A stretch of 64,000 nucleotides of DNA, from assembly GCA_963576475.1 (NCBI GenBank), contig OY754969.1:24054286-24118285 (forward strand), given 5' to 3'. The translations under genes and the position numbers were made by a program. The DNA is from Molanna angustata (taxonomy: Eukaryota > Arthropoda > Insecta > Trichoptera > Molannidae). Positions 48,040 to 60,160 of this stretch are shown here, piece after piece. Under the pieces are notes generated by a model. The model was given only the letters and a program-made list of their open reading frames with translations, did no database searches and was not told the DNA's origin. Each line of letters starts with the position of its first letter. Position 1 is the first letter of the stretch.

Positions 48040-48345
48040 CAATGCAACGAATGTTAATATATTGGTACGGTTTGACCACTAGGGAAGAATACATAAATGA
48101 AGAACGTCTGACAAAACTAACAGAAACAGAATTTAAGAGGTCGCCCGAGAATAGGATGGCACGGCCTTGTGAGCAGTATTCTGAAAGACGGCAATGTAAG
48201 AAGCTTGAACAATAGACGACCATGTTAATACATGAGACGATGCATGAATGTTGACGGGGCGATGAAAATGTGTCAAGATAGAAAAATGTGACGTTTATTC
48301 TCTCTACCTACCTCGTGAGAGACATGGCGTGATGGTTTGTAGGGA
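48040..48345 (+). pseudogene. LINE family C tail, decayed
   Basis: The DNA parallels 8278-8536: atgaagaacgtctgacaaaa (NEERLTK), cgcccgagaataggatggca, atattctgaaagacggcaat, tgcatgaatgttga, tgtcaagatagaaaaatgtg, and the end gagacatggcgtgatggttt. Several frame breaks and stops disable it. Confidence 0.7.
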
Positions 48346-48483
48346 AATAGCTATTCTCCATTGTCGATTTATGTGTATGTCAATCAACTTTTATATCATT
48401 TTATTTAAATTTTATCGTTTTATTTAAACTTTATATTGCTTCTCGGGTAAGTAACATAATACGTCAAATATTATTCGGTAGCG

Positions 48484-48705
48484 TGAATACGAATCACCTG
48501 TCTTGATCCTTCCCCCTCCCTTCACTGCTCTGTTCCGCTCCTGCTACACACCAAAGAGTACTTGCTTGCTGCCGACCTCGAACACACTTCATTCGAACTA
48601 CGTTTTGTCGCGCTGAGTGCTCAATATCGCCATAAAAAATCGTTATAGAAAGCATCATATGTGTAATACTATGCCTCTTCTTTCGTATCTTTCGTCGGAC
48701 TGGGT
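48484..48705 (+). repeat. Repeat G, copy 2 (unclassified)
   Basis: It is colinear with 25730-25965. Immediately before it (48433-48480) is a short piece of the family-2 SINE body (ttctcgggtaagtaacataa). Confidence 0.6.
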
Positions 48706-49475
48706 GAACGATCGTGACGAGGATTTCTTCAGTACCGGTAGGTGATTTACTTTCTCGATCCATTTCTTCTTATCCCGTAATTTACCTTATAGCCGTGAAA
48801 ACGCGTTGTGACAAAGTGCGATTACTTTCATTATATTATAGTCCACTATTCTCTTAGAAATTACAAATATAATTACAAATGCTGAAAAAAAATCAACAAA
48901 TTAAGACTTTTTTGAGTTTGATCACTTGAAATTTTACGCAACAGACATGTTGATATTTGATGGTATAGTCAGTAGGTACGTTTATCGTCCAATAAAGTCC
49001 CATAATTAAAGCCGATTAAATAAATTATCTCCATACACAACGGATGCTGTGTACTGCACAATCACAATCACTTAATACACAATGCACTGTCCACTAATTA
49101 TTGTTATTAATAATCATTATTACTCACTATTGTTCACATAATAATGTGCTCCATGACCTCTATAGTTTGAAACTTATTTATATAGATAAATAGATTCGTA
49201 GTTTATTTAGAATTGCATCCACAGACTTTTTCTTGCAACAACATATGTGATGATCATTTTATTAGTTGTGCCTAGAAAGTTAAAATACAACATACTTCAA
49301 TATGTTATGAATAAATTGGCTTCTTGAAGTGGGTAGACTTCAAAATGAAATCAAAGTTTCAAAATTTTTTTTTTTTTTTAATTTCTAGATGGCTCTTCAC
49401 CCGTAATGAGTATTCTCAGCCATATAAGTTATATAAATTGTCTAAATAAAAAAAATAAAGTTATTTTTGTTTGTA
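48706..49475. other. AT-rich DNA, no gene seen
   Basis: Nothing recognisable. Confidence 0.4.
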
Positions 49476-49479
49476 TATT

Positions 49480-49985
49480 TTACTTCAATTTTGTGTGATG
49501 TGTGATTTTAATGTCGTTAATTTTGATGAATTTTTTAATCAACATGTTCAACTCCCTGGAGTTCTGGCTCAACAAAGTCCTCGTATTTGTTGGCATTGGA
49601 ACCCCAACCTCGATGAAGTTGGCATTCGGGCATTCGAAAAATACATGATCCAGTGTCTCATCACTTATCATATACTCGCAGAAACTGTTATCAATAATCC
49701 CTATTTTTTAAGATGATCTCTACTACAAGAGTGTCCCATGCGTATACAACACACAACGCTGATGGAATTTTCGTCAAAATTGAAAATTGTTTGTTGGGTT
49801 TTCTGAAGTCTACCCTTTTTCTGTCCCAATATGACTGCCAACAGACGGTTTTTTGCAATTGGTAGGAGGTCGTTTTGTCTAATATTGGGATGTGTCCTTG
49901 TGGTTCCATATCTTCGCTAATTTACCCGCCTTTTAATTTCTCCGTATAGTGGTATCCATGTCAGACAAAGTTTTATGTTTTGGTT
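49480..49985 (-). pseudogene. I-clade-like LINE: RNase H end and C-terminus
   Basis: Minus-strand translation across frames gives TWIPLYGEI then KAGKLAKIW, the W.PGH.GI..NE.AD.LAK segment of the RNase H domain carried by I/Loa/R1-type LINEs. It continues NHKDTSQ, then TENPTNNF, and ends MISDETLDHVFFECP, NANFIEVGV and LIKKFIKINDI before the stop at 49480. DETLDH.FFECP is the C-terminal zinc-knuckle-like signature after RNase H. The frame breaks at least twice. This is a LINE group distinct from the RTE and CR1/Jockey stubs elsewhere. Confidence 0.65.
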
Positions 49986-49989
49986 GCAT

Positions 49990-50925
49990 ATTTATTTGAA
50001 TTTTTCCATGTTTCTATACAAGAGTGGTCATTCCTATCCAAAAAAGAGTATTTAAAGATTTTTTCGAGTGCGCAATTATAATTTAAATCATGTCTTCTAC
50101 ATTACATTTATATTTTTGGTGTTATTTTTATCGTTGTTATTTTTTATTCTGATTTTTTTTGTATGTAGGTATGTGTAATATGTTGAGTTAAAGAAATTAA
50201 AAACATTGTATACAAACTATACAAACATTACCGGTAATTTCTTCGGAACAAACTTGATCTAATGAAGCAGTTATACATATATTTGCTTTGTAATATTTAT
50301 GTTTCAGACTATCTATGATAATCAGTGTAGGTACTCAGCAATCGCATTAAGTGCATATTTTATTAAAATATGATTATAAAATACATTATAAAATGCGCAC
50401 AAATTATACCCACTCATACATTTTTCAAAAAGTCTTTTGTATATTTTCTTAAGATCGATTGTTTTAAAGTGAGCGCTTTGTATTGAAAAAAATCTTATCT
50501 TACATCACATAGGTATGGTTTGGTTTCCTGGGAACGTACATTAAGAACTAGTGCACATCTTGTCACTTTATATATGCATGGAGGATCAATCAAGATAATG
50601 ATGGTTTTAACAGGATACTAACACACATCATTAAATGCTTTAACCATGAGCAATTAAGATGCTGTTACCCTCTAGTAGTCGTATAAATTAAGATTAAAAT
50701 AAACTTAAGGAATTTACGATTCACATTTTGTTAAACCCATTATTTTACACCTAGAATTTGTTAAACTTTATGGCTTATTCAATAAAGCTTTATCTTTCAA
50801 GTCAGTTCATGGAAAAAAAGTGTTTTTATTGAAGAATTACGAAATCTTCGAAATAATTCGATTTTTATATTAAATTTAAGGTACTCTATTGATAAATAGG
50901 AGGTTTTAGTAGTGTGTTCTGCCAA
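49990..50925. other. AT-rich DNA without a recognised gene
   Basis: Nothing recognisable. Confidence 0.4.
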
Positions 50926-50929
50926 TATT

Positions 50930-51335
50930 TACTTATGGGCCTCATGTAATCAAACGGTCTGCCAACAAACTGCAAGAGTTGCACAAGAAAAATGGAAACG
51001 ATAATGTTGGCCATTCAGTTAGAAGATAGGAAGAGGAATGACTGAATACGCAGTTTGAACAAATATTATCCGATGTGGTTGAAAGAATAGCAATGCAGAA
51101 GTGGAGTTGGGCAGGACTCATTGTAAGAATGAATGACAATAGATGGACGACAACATTGCTGGAGTGGAGACCATGAGGCGACAAGAGACCACAAAGGCGG
51201 CTCTTCACAACGGATGGATGGATGACATCAAAAGATTTCTTGGACCCCAGTGGATGGGAATCACACAGGGATGGAAGGGGTGAAGAAGGAGAGTGAAGAC
51301 CTATGTCCTTCAGTGGGCTAAAACAGACTAGATTT
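50930..51335 (+). pseudogene. RTE-like LINE tail (family A), heavily decayed
   Basis: Across many breaks: VVERIAMQKWSWAGLIVRMN, DNRWTTTLLEWRP, then KRPQRRL, a SDDIK-like remnant and LQWAKTD. It aligns in order with 480-774. No stretch remains open for long. Confidence 0.6.
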
Positions 51336-51472
51336 CTGAATAAAGTCCTCTTTTTTGTGATTGCATGTATACTTCCGAGTATGTTTTACTATTATTAATA
51401 TAGATATATATTTATCTAGGAAGAAACTTTTGATCAATTTGTTTAAAAATTAACAAATATAATGAAAAAAAT

Positions 51473-51745
51473 AATGAATAAAACACTACAAAGTATTTTT
51501 CCATAAAAATTCGACTTCACAGCTTCACAACCATACAGCAGCACAGACCACACATATAATTTCATCATCCTCTGTTTTTGTTCCATATTGAGCTTTTCGT
51601 TGCAGAAGAGGGATCTTATTTTATTAAAGGCAGCGATTGCGACCTCAATTCTGCACCTGATCTTCATATTCGGGTCAAGAAGAATAGACCAAATTTCATC
51701 CACTCTGATTTGACAAATTTAATACTTTGTTGTGTTTTATTCATT
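51473..51745 (-). pseudogene. RTE reverse-transcriptase fragment bracketed by a 25-bp inverted repeat
   Basis: On the minus strand (51718 to about 51525) the frame reads DEIWSILLDPNMKIRCRIEV, AIAAFNKIRSLF, LNMEQKQRMMKLYVWSVLLY and GCEA, the block just after the catalytic region of RTE-type LINEs. Both 3' tail and 5' part are absent. The flanks are inverted repeats, 51473-51497 and 51721-51745, 24 of 25 bases matching (aatgaataaaacac...). LINE insertions do not normally end this way. Confidence 0.75.
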
Positions 51746-52865
51746 AATTTTAAAATGGATATCCAGACTATTGACGCATAAATCTTTAGAATTAATGAAA
51801 AAACATAACTTTTTAAGCAACCTGTTTCCAGAAACTAGAAAATAAAGGAAAAAGTATCAACTTATTATAGAAATGTATAAGTGTAGTCACAGCGTAACAA
51901 ATGGCGAATGAAAATCTACTAATAACCACTCGTTGTATTGCGTAGACTTATTATGATGTAAATACTTTCAGCCAGTTCTTAGATTTTTTACAGCGGTTTT
52001 ACAGCTTATTTTCCCAATTCTCAGAAGACGGATATTTTAATACTGAGTCACAAAAGACATGGAATACGACACATACTGGGTAGAAATCCATTGCCATTTA
52101 CACATTTACCCGTCCCTGAATAGCGATAAAACTAACTACAACGCATTCTAATCAAAGAGTCCAGTGATTCATTAGGTATATAAACAAGATCGTTCGTCTT
52201 TTGAAAGCGGAAGAGTATGTGCATGTAGCGGAAGTCACAAATAGGAAGGACATTAATTCTAATGAATAAGCGATATCAGAGGATGCATCGTATAAATAAA
52301 TACAATTAATTGTACATAGATATAAGCATATAATAAACAGGGATATGTACACAAAAGGCATAGGTAGGTTGAAATTAATTTATTGAAATTGAATATTCAT
52401 GCATCAAAATATCAATGATGTAGCACATGTTATTTAATTTATATTTTAGTTTTTGAAAGGGAAAAACTAAAAGATTCTATAATATTACAAAAGATATACA
52501 TTTTATATAATGAGTAAATGCATTATAAATAATCATTACATATCATAGAGAGATAAACATAAAAAGAATAAACTACAAATTAAAAATTTAGTAAGTACCT
52601 ACCTACAATAATTAGAAAATAAACATAAATTAAAGAAAAGAAAAAAAATAAAAATGTAGGTGTAAAGGCTGGCATCATGGAAGAAGAAACAGGAGATGAA
52701 AAAATCAGAAAATAAATCTCCAAGTCGCCAACATGACACAATTATTGCACCATGCATTGTGGAGGGTTCATTGAATTTCTTCGCAGAATAATATTTTTTA
52801 TATCCACTTTCATCAGGTTTTTATAACTCAATTAGTTCATTACGAAATTTCACTGAATTAAAATA
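51746..52865. other. AT-rich DNA without a recognised gene
   Basis: Nothing recognisable. Confidence 0.4.
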
Positions 52866-52867
52866 AT

Positions 52868-53043
52868 GATCTGCTTCTTCTCTAGTTCTTAACGCTCCAC
52901 TGCTGGATATGGACCTTTTCCATACGCTTGTGACTCGTCTCTGTTCCGCTCCGCATCTAGGTTTTACCGGCCACTTGTAAAATGTCGTCAGACCTTTTTT
53001 AGGAGGTCTTCCAACACATATATTATATGTCCAAGGTCTCATT
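52868..53043 (-). pseudogene. RTE-like LINE tail (family B), minus copy
   Basis: The minus-strand reading begins RPWTYNICVGRPPKKG and continues in other frames through the SDD, W...R and SSG region, ending with an ag-rich run. It lies head-to-head with the plus-strand copy that starts at about 53043. Confidence 0.65.
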
Positions 53044-53262
53044 CAAGGTCTCAAGGTCTCAGACAGCCGAATTCAAGACGGACTCCCAAAGTCTTAAAGT
53101 GGAGGCCATGGGAATACAAAAAGGGTGTCGGTCGGCCACAGAAAAGATGGGCCGACGATATTGTTGCGGTCGCCGGAAAGAAATGGATTGAAGCGGCACA
53201 AAATAGAGGAAAATAGAGACATATAGAAGAGGCCTACATCCAGTGGAGGGAAGGATAGGAAG
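53040..53262 (+). pseudogene. RTE-like LINE tail (family B), plus copy
   Basis: The plus-strand frame reads WRPWEYKKGVGRPQKRWADD, IVAVAGKKWIEAAQNRGK, one stop, then EEAYIQWREG, a stop and (GAA)n. It is closely related to the copies at 18450 and 26228. One in-frame stop and a lost residue near the end disable it. Confidence 0.8.
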
Positions 53263-53264
53263 AA

Positions 53265-53820
53265 GAAGAAGGTCTCATTTTTATCGTGAGTCTCCACGAT
53301 AAAAAAAAACTTGTGATATATACTTACCTGCTTAATTTCACTTCGTGAAAATAGCTTGACAATCTGGTGAAAAAAACTTTTCCAATTGCAGAATTGTTAA
53401 GAGAATTTATTTTTCTTAAGAAATTTGCTGTTGGAAACTCTCTCTGTATACTTGTTTATTTATTTTATGTATTTATTTAATAAATTTTAAAAAATGTTCA
53501 TTTTTTAAAAGTGACTTTCTCACAAGGATTTAATCCCGTGTTGAGGAAGGTACTTTACAAAAATAAAAACAAAAAAATAACAATATTAAATGAACAAATA
53601 AAACATAACAAAGTATTCGGCCGTTCTCTTTTTTATCAACGTATTTATAATATCGAGATTTTTTTATTTTCATTTCAAATATAGTAGATTAAAAATAATA
53701 ATATTTAATAGGTTTTTTATAGGTATGTTAGTAGAAGTAAAAAGAATCAAAAAATATCATTTATATCAATCCAAAATAAATTTTTATATGAAAATATATC
53801 TCAAAAGAAGTAATTATTAC
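53265..53820. other. AT-rich DNA, no gene seen
   Basis: Nothing recognisable. Confidence 0.4.
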
Positions 53821-53824
53821 CAAA

Positions 53825-54219
53825 TCCAAAAACGCCGAAACACCCCAACTAGTTAATTTTGATTTAGGTATATAAAAAAAATAACATTATATCAGTACAT
53901 ATAAATTTTAACAATTTTTGTAAAAATTGAATTATAGCCGATATCGTTTCATAGAATTTTTAAGGCAGAAAACACAATATCCACTTGGTAATATGAATCT
54001 TAATCTTCATACGTAGGTTCATATATATATACCATGATATAATTTACATATTCGGGGTAGAAAAAGAGGAATGACCTCGACACTATCTAATCCTGACATA
54101 CCTACGTGTTAATATCTTAAAATATTCAAATATTAATTCTTAAGGTTTTATGGTTTAGTACGTATTCTTCAACTATCGCCATTGACAATTTATTGGATCA
54201 ATTTGTTACATTTAACTAG
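53825..54219 (+). mobile_element. Helentron-like element, fragment E (3' part)
   Basis: It is a diverged 3' module only: cgccgaaacaccccaactag, the acctacgtgttaatatctta region, a degraded inverted end (ttgacaattta) and aactag at 54219. The 5' end and the microsatellite are lost, so it appears older than A-D. Confidence 0.6.
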
Positions 54220-54503
54220 GAGATTCTAAGAAAATAAAGATTTGGGAAATGTTAAACACCAAACTCATCTCCTGGAATACAAAGTATGTCTACTTACTCT
54301 TGTAAGTGTTGATTAAACTTACAAAATAACAGGTTGTGAATGAACTGAAATACAATGTTTCTCTTCAAAGGTTAATAATACCTACATAAATGCATTTCAT
54401 TGTGCCCATTTATTTTAAGGCCCATGTACATACATATATACCTTGGGAGTACGAATGTATACAAATATGCACCTACTAGTGTATGAAAGGTGAAAAAATA
54501 TTA
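54220..54503. other. AT-rich DNA, no gene seen
   Basis: Nothing recognisable. Confidence 0.4.
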
Positions 54504-54505
54504 TA

Positions 54506-54682
54506 CAAGGTGGGCCAAAAGAAGTCATCTGATGTTGTTTGGCATTTAAAAAAAATGAGATTTTTTACATGAAAATTTTTTTTTTTTCAAATAAATATAA
54601 TCAAAATACAGAATCGAAGTTTTTCATTTAGAAAAAAAATGAGAGCCAAACAACATCGGATGACTTCTTTTGGCCCACCTTG
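54506..54682. mobile_element. mariner-type MITE
   Basis: The terminal inverted repeats are ~37 bp: caaggtgggccaaaagaagt at the left, with its inverse acttcttttggcccaccttg at the right, continuing through gatgttgtttgg. TA lies at both borders. The length is 177 bp and it is non-coding. The TA target and the CAAGGTG..CC start indicate Tc1/mariner mobilisation. Confidence 0.85.
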
Positions 54683-54689
54683 TATATCA

Positions 54690-56190
54690 CCAAATTTGTG
54701 ATATACAATATTTTTTCGTGAAAAAAGCTAAAATTTAGAGTTTATTTAATAGCAAGAATAATTATTCAAATAGTAAAAAAAAACTCAGTTGATAGATTTT
54801 CATATTTTTTTTCGATTTATATAAAAATCATCTTCCTTGGCCTTGTAGTTTTTTAGTTATTTACAATTATTAACTAAATAATAAGAAAAGGGTTTTTTAT
54901 AAAAACATTTTTACTATAAACTGTTAAAAATAAATTATTATTTATTTCAATGACGCATCTTTTCAGGATAATGAGGAAAATATTTTCTAAATTTACTATT
55001 TAACCTACTATATATAGACTATTAAAAGCGTTTTTTTTGGAAAATAAGATATGTAATTTTTAATATTCCAACAGATGAATTCACCTAGAAGAAATGGATT
55101 GTTGTATTCCTACTGATAATTTGTAAACTCGAGTTTTTGCATTATACATATTATGCATAGGTACATAAATATATTTTTATAAATCAATTGATGTAATAAT
55201 TTAGCTGGCACAAACGACGGATTCCAAAATAATGCTCATATTATAAACACGTTAGACACTGGTTTAAAATAATATTGTTACATTACAAAATCATAATTCT
55301 AATTGTTGAGAATAATAATATCTTATACAATCCGAAATGACATCCGAGGTGGTTATCAACAGATTTACGAAACGCAGAAAAAAAAACTCAAACAATAACT
55401 ACATTACAATATGTATCATATACGTTATTACCTACATACAGGACTTTTATGTCGTAAAAACTTTCCTCAAGAATATTTGAGTTGATACAATTTATAATAA
55501 TATAATGTTATAACAACATAGACTAGAAAATATTTCTGGGCAATCTTGGAGGAAAGTACACGGAAGTCATAAATAGTAGGAGAATGTTTGGAAAAGTTGG
55601 TTGTAATATTTAAGTAAGTAAAGATAGGGAGATATATATTTATATACAGATGTACATATAGGTATATTGGGGTTCCTCCAGAAGGGATTGGATAGAAAAT
55701 TTAGTTGGTACACTCATTGGGGGAAATATTCACTAAAATGTAATATTACGATTCTTAACAGTTGCTCGAAGAAATAATAAGGAAGGATTTTAAGATTATG
55801 ACAGGCAGGTACTTACGTGTATCCTACTTGCTTTTCACAGCCATCTGGAAATGTTCAATATTCAACAACTTTAATATGACTTAACCCTTCTGCTAAATAT
55901 TACCCAGTCTAAATCGAAAATCGTTACTTTTCTGAATTTTCTTTCGACTGGTGCACGTAAAACTAAATTTAAATTAATACATTTTTTTAATTATATATAT
56001 TTCATTTCATTGCTCAAATAAAATCATATGAGTCAGGCAGACCTTTTTATTATCTGTAATCGCTGATAAATTTTTTTTTTTTTGTATCCTTATTTCTTTT
56101 TCTATTTATCTTTTTGTACATATATACGGTAATTTTCTTTGTTTTATTTTTTTGTTAGATCCGTACTTTAGTAATAAGTAGGTATAACGA
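54690..56190. other. AT-rich DNA without a recognised gene
   Basis: Nothing recognisable. Confidence 0.45.
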
Positions 56191-56192
56191 AA

Positions 56193-56575
56193 CTGGTGTG
56201 TGAGGACACACACCGAAAAAAAATGTTGTTAATAGCAACAAAATTTCGTGTTAAAATTAACCGAACTGTAATAATAATAATAATAAAATACTTTTATTGA
56301 TGTATACAACGTGGCGGACTTATTGCCCGCAGGCAATCTCTACCAGTCAACTATAGTGACTACAAAACATTTGGTTTTGTCCAATCAAATGTTCAACCAA
56401 ACATTACATTCATAAATAGATAAACGTTTATTACTGATAACAAAACTTTGGCTAAAACGCAGGTAGCCAGTTAGGTTGTCATAATATTTTTTTCACTGTG
56501 CACGCATGTGCCGTTCTTCCCTTTATGAGGTAATCCGCATACCTGTCCCTGGTTATCACAGATTGAATGAATGAA
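56193..56575 (+). repeat. Repeat S copy split by another retroposon
   Basis: Left part aactggtgtgtgagg at 56200; right part gcatgtgccgttcttccctt to tgaatgaatgaatg at 56503-56578. Between them lies the LINE-type 3' end at 56277-56400 and other AT-rich DNA, so the S copy predates that insertion. Confidence 0.5.
56277..56400 (-). mobile_element. CR1/Jockey-type LINE 3' end
   Basis: On the plus strand (TAA)n and aaaatacttttattga are followed by acgtggcggacttattgccc and gcaggcaatctctaccagtc. In minus orientation this is a LINE 3' UTR with AATAAA and a (TTA)n tail, the same ggcaat/attgcc hairpin type as at 11866 and 34385. Confidence 0.55.
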
Positions 56576-56579
56576 TGAA

Positions 56580-57115
56580 AAGTTCAATTATAAATTATTT
56601 CAAAATTAGTCAATTTGTGATAATTAGTTTTCAAAATGTCATGGAACAACCTGTGTATGTATAAGTAAATAGGTACCTATATAAATGTCATTAATGTGAA
56701 GGGTCCATCTAAGTTACCGCTGCGGAGTTCCACGGCAACTCAGGAGCGGTCTGCAAACATAACCCTGTCATCAGTGTTGACTCAGGCGAGGAGCAGTCTA
56801 TGGGGCAGGCAGCGATGTTGATTCACCATGAACTTACACCACTGATCGTGCAAACATGACATGTCAATCACAAACGTCTACATGGAATGCACCCCCTGAG
56901 ATTGACAGAAAATCATTTCAAAGATTATACTATCGGTGATACGTAATTTGAATATTAATTATTACTACCTGCACACCAACTTATACCATTACCCCAACAC
57001 CAATTCCTGGAACGAAGTAGAATGGACCCTATTTTAGGTATGTATGTAGGAACATTTCCAAAAAAATATCTTTTCAAAGATCTAGCATTTCGAATATTCA
57101 TAGTCGCAGAATGCT
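56580..57115. other. Unassigned DNA
   Basis: 56700-56910 is less AT-rich (gttaccgctgcggagttcc and onward), with no product recognised. Confidence 0.4.
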
Positions 57116-57118
57116 CAA

Positions 57119-57769
57119 AATTCTATTTTTATGTCAAACTCTACACGGATATCTAGAGAGGGTATGGCGAAATGCGTACTTAATAACAAATGTTTTGTCT
57201 TCTATTCAGCTCAAAGTATACCTACCTACAATCATACCCAGATTGAGATTATAATGTGTTGGTATAGATAACTACCACATAGATATTTGGGAATTTTAAA
57301 TATTTTTTTATGTCAAACTCTCAAAGAGTATCATCTCGAAAAGGTGCGGCGAAAGACGTATTAACAAATATGTTGTCTTCTATGCAGCTCAAACTATACC
57401 TTCATACCTACTATCATACCCAGATTGAGATTATAATGTGTCGGTATAGGTACCTACCACATAGGTATTTGGGAATTTTAAATATTTTTTATGTCAAACT
57501 CTCAAAGAGTATCATCTTATGACCTGTCATCGGCTGGCCCTGTAGGTGTCTGAGTTCCTGGTTCTTCTATAATATCCCAACTTCGTCTCTATGGAGATGT
57601 TGTTGTTAATAAAAATATCATTTGACTCCCGACAGGGAAAAAAATTCAATGTTTGCGTATATGCAGGTATACTTTGAGCTGAATAGAAGACAAAACATTT
57701 GTTATTAAGTACGCATTTCGCCATACCCTCTCTAGATATCCGTGTAGAGTTTGACATAAAAATAGAATT
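57119..57769. repeat. 105-bp perfect inverted repeat around tandem units and a repeat R piece
   Basis: Arms 57119-57223 and 57665-57769 are exact inverses over 105 bp. The left arm starts a ~181-bp unit that is followed by a second, diverged unit (57301-57480) and part of a third. The spacer's right half is an inverted repeat R fragment (57530-57625). Frames here are not genes. Confidence 0.85.
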
Positions 57770-57958
57770 TAAAATTACTCAATCCACTGTCACATTGAAG
57801 TTGTAGTAAAAGCATATTTTATGTCAGCGATTATGAATACCTAAATTATGAAATAGTTTATACGGGAAATCATTGTTTATCGTTATTACAGTGTATATTA
57901 TGGCCTTGACACACTGACAGAGTATTATTATTGTACATTTACATATGTCTAATGTCTA

Positions 57959-59087
57959 TCTTTATATATATAATTCTTCCGTACGTGTGTATGTCACTGA
58001 ACTCCCCCTAAACGGCTGAACCGATTTTGATGAAACTTTTTGTGTGTGTTTATGTGAGTCCCTGAATGGATTAGATTCACAAAAAGGAATAAATAATAAA
58101 AGAATAATAAAAATGGGAATCGTTATAAATATTTTCGGAATACGCATTTTGAATAGTGGGAACATTGGCTTCCGATATGTCATAATGTTATGCAATGTTG
58201 GTTATGACATTAAAACTTGATGTTTTCTCGGCGCTGTCTGCGATATTTGTTTTCATATTTTTAATATTTTATGAAATTATTAAGTAATTTGTATATTTTT
58301 ATTATTGTATAAAGCTATTTACTTTTATTACAAGTACCTATATTCCGTTTAAAGTGGTATTATGACGATAGGTATATCAAAGTTATCTCAATGTAATGTT
58401 TCGTAATATTTTCGTTTAAATATTTCGATTAATTTTTGAATATTATATTATTTTGTTAAAAACCTCCGTAATGTAATGTGAGGTTATAAATATAGTTATA
58501 TTTTGTGATTGAAACGTCAAGATCAAACAACAAACGTAGAGTGAATTTTCTATAGTGAAAAAATGTACAACTCCGTACTATAAAATGAAGTTATAAATAT
58601 ATATTTTGTTTTTGAAAGATATATACATACATCTAGATACTCTTATGGTATTTTTTTCTTTTTTTAAATGATAAGTTATTTAAGTTTCAAAATTCAAAAT
58701 AGACCAAGATTATTCTTTGAAAAGTCTTTCTCCAAACTTCTCAATATCCAACTCAAATAAAATAATCAATTATTAGGGGATTCTGAATCTTCGATTCTTT
58801 TTGTGACTAGGAAGAGGGAGATGGAGAGAGAGAGAGTGAATATTAGTGTGTATCCCATCAGGGCCGGGTAATCGAAACTATAACAGGTAACAAATAGATC
58901 TTACATATATAGTTCATTACCCATTATGTATGTTGCCATTTTTATATGGGGCAATACTGGTATGTGGGTATACACGCATGTGCCGTGCTTCCTTTTATAA
59001 GGTAATCCATCCTTTTAATGTTTGTTAAACCAGCTAATAACGGGCAAGCCAACGTTCGTGCAGGACAACGTCTGTCGGGTCCGCTAG
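57959..59087 (+). mobile_element. Helitron-like non-autonomous element H2
   Basis: It starts TCTTTATATATA after A (57958) and shares with H1 the ttccgtacgtgtgtatgtca and aacggctgaaccgattttga blocks. It ends caggacaacgtctgtcgggt then ccgCTAG, with T at 59088. A GGAC/GTCC stem precedes CTAG. No Rep or helicase coding is present. A piece of repeat S (58950-59015) lies inside. Confidence 0.75.
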
Positions 59088-59600
59088 TTACACATAAAAT
59101 TAAGGACGTCACATAATATTATTATGTTGGTACTCATTCTATATATGTAATATTATATAAATGAAATCGTCTCACAAAGTAAATATCATACCAGCATGCC
59201 CCATAACTTAAGACCACTTCGCCTGGGAGAGTAAATAGTGATATCAAATTAAAGGGAAGGTATGTAGGCTTTGCCAAGCACACGAACTGTTAGTACGGAT
59301 ACTTCGCCGAGCCTATTCTCAGGTGAGTGGATACTTAGGCAGTGTGCCTGCGTGGATTGGTACCCAGTACTTACCTACCTCTCCTATAATATGGTACCTG
59401 ATGTGTCAAATTAATCAATGTAATCATGTTTGGCATACAAACACTCCCATATAATGAGATCATTAATATTGGACACGGATAAATAAAAGGAAAACATTAT
59501 TCTGTACATCTAGTGAGAAATGATAATTATACACTGTAGCCATTTTGATTTCGGCCATTTTCTGTTGTACCACATGTAGGATTATTTTGTAGCAATATAT
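59088..59600. other. Unassigned DNA
   Basis: Nothing recognisable. Confidence 0.4.
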
Positions 59601-60045
59601 GTAAATCAACTCTACATTCATCGAGTGAAAAATGAAGAGTTTGTTAAATTATTTTTGATTTGAATATTTTATTATGAAAGGTTGATAAATCTTCAAAGCC
59701 ATTTTATAAAAGTGACGTGCCTTATTCAAAATAAAAATTTGAAAAAAATTTATCAAATATTAATTTCCCTGAGCTTGGAGTCATTTTGAAATATTTGACA
59801 CTTAAAAATCAGATATCTTTCCGAATTCAATGGGGTCTAAGCGAGTATTAGATATACAAATTTGCAAAATTTAAAAAGAATCGAATGAGTACTTTTGTCT
59901 ATAATTGATAAAGTAGAATAACACGCCGTACATAGAACATAACATATAGTACACAGCACACATACACACACATATGTAGATACATTGTGATGAAACTTTC
60001 AGAAAACAATCTCAGCATGATACAAGTTGATAATATGCAATAAAA
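59600..60045 (-). repeat. Repeat F, copy 2
   Basis: This is the inverse of 14110-14590: ctgagcttggagtcattttg, gcgagtattagatatac, cacgccgtacat and tttcagaaaacaatctcagc. Its class is unknown. Confidence 0.7.
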
Positions 60046-60160
60046 AATAGCAACAAGTAAAACTCAGTGTTAAATATAATGTCTTATTTCATTTGAAACT
60101 GGATTTTCCCACGATGCGTAGGTATGTAAAAAGTACAAACCTACCAATACATAAGTACAG

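Noticed and set aside
49471..49716. Plus-strand frame of 81 codons
   Set aside because: It is the antisense of the I-clade LINE C-terminus, which has the meaningful DETLDH..FFECP signature.
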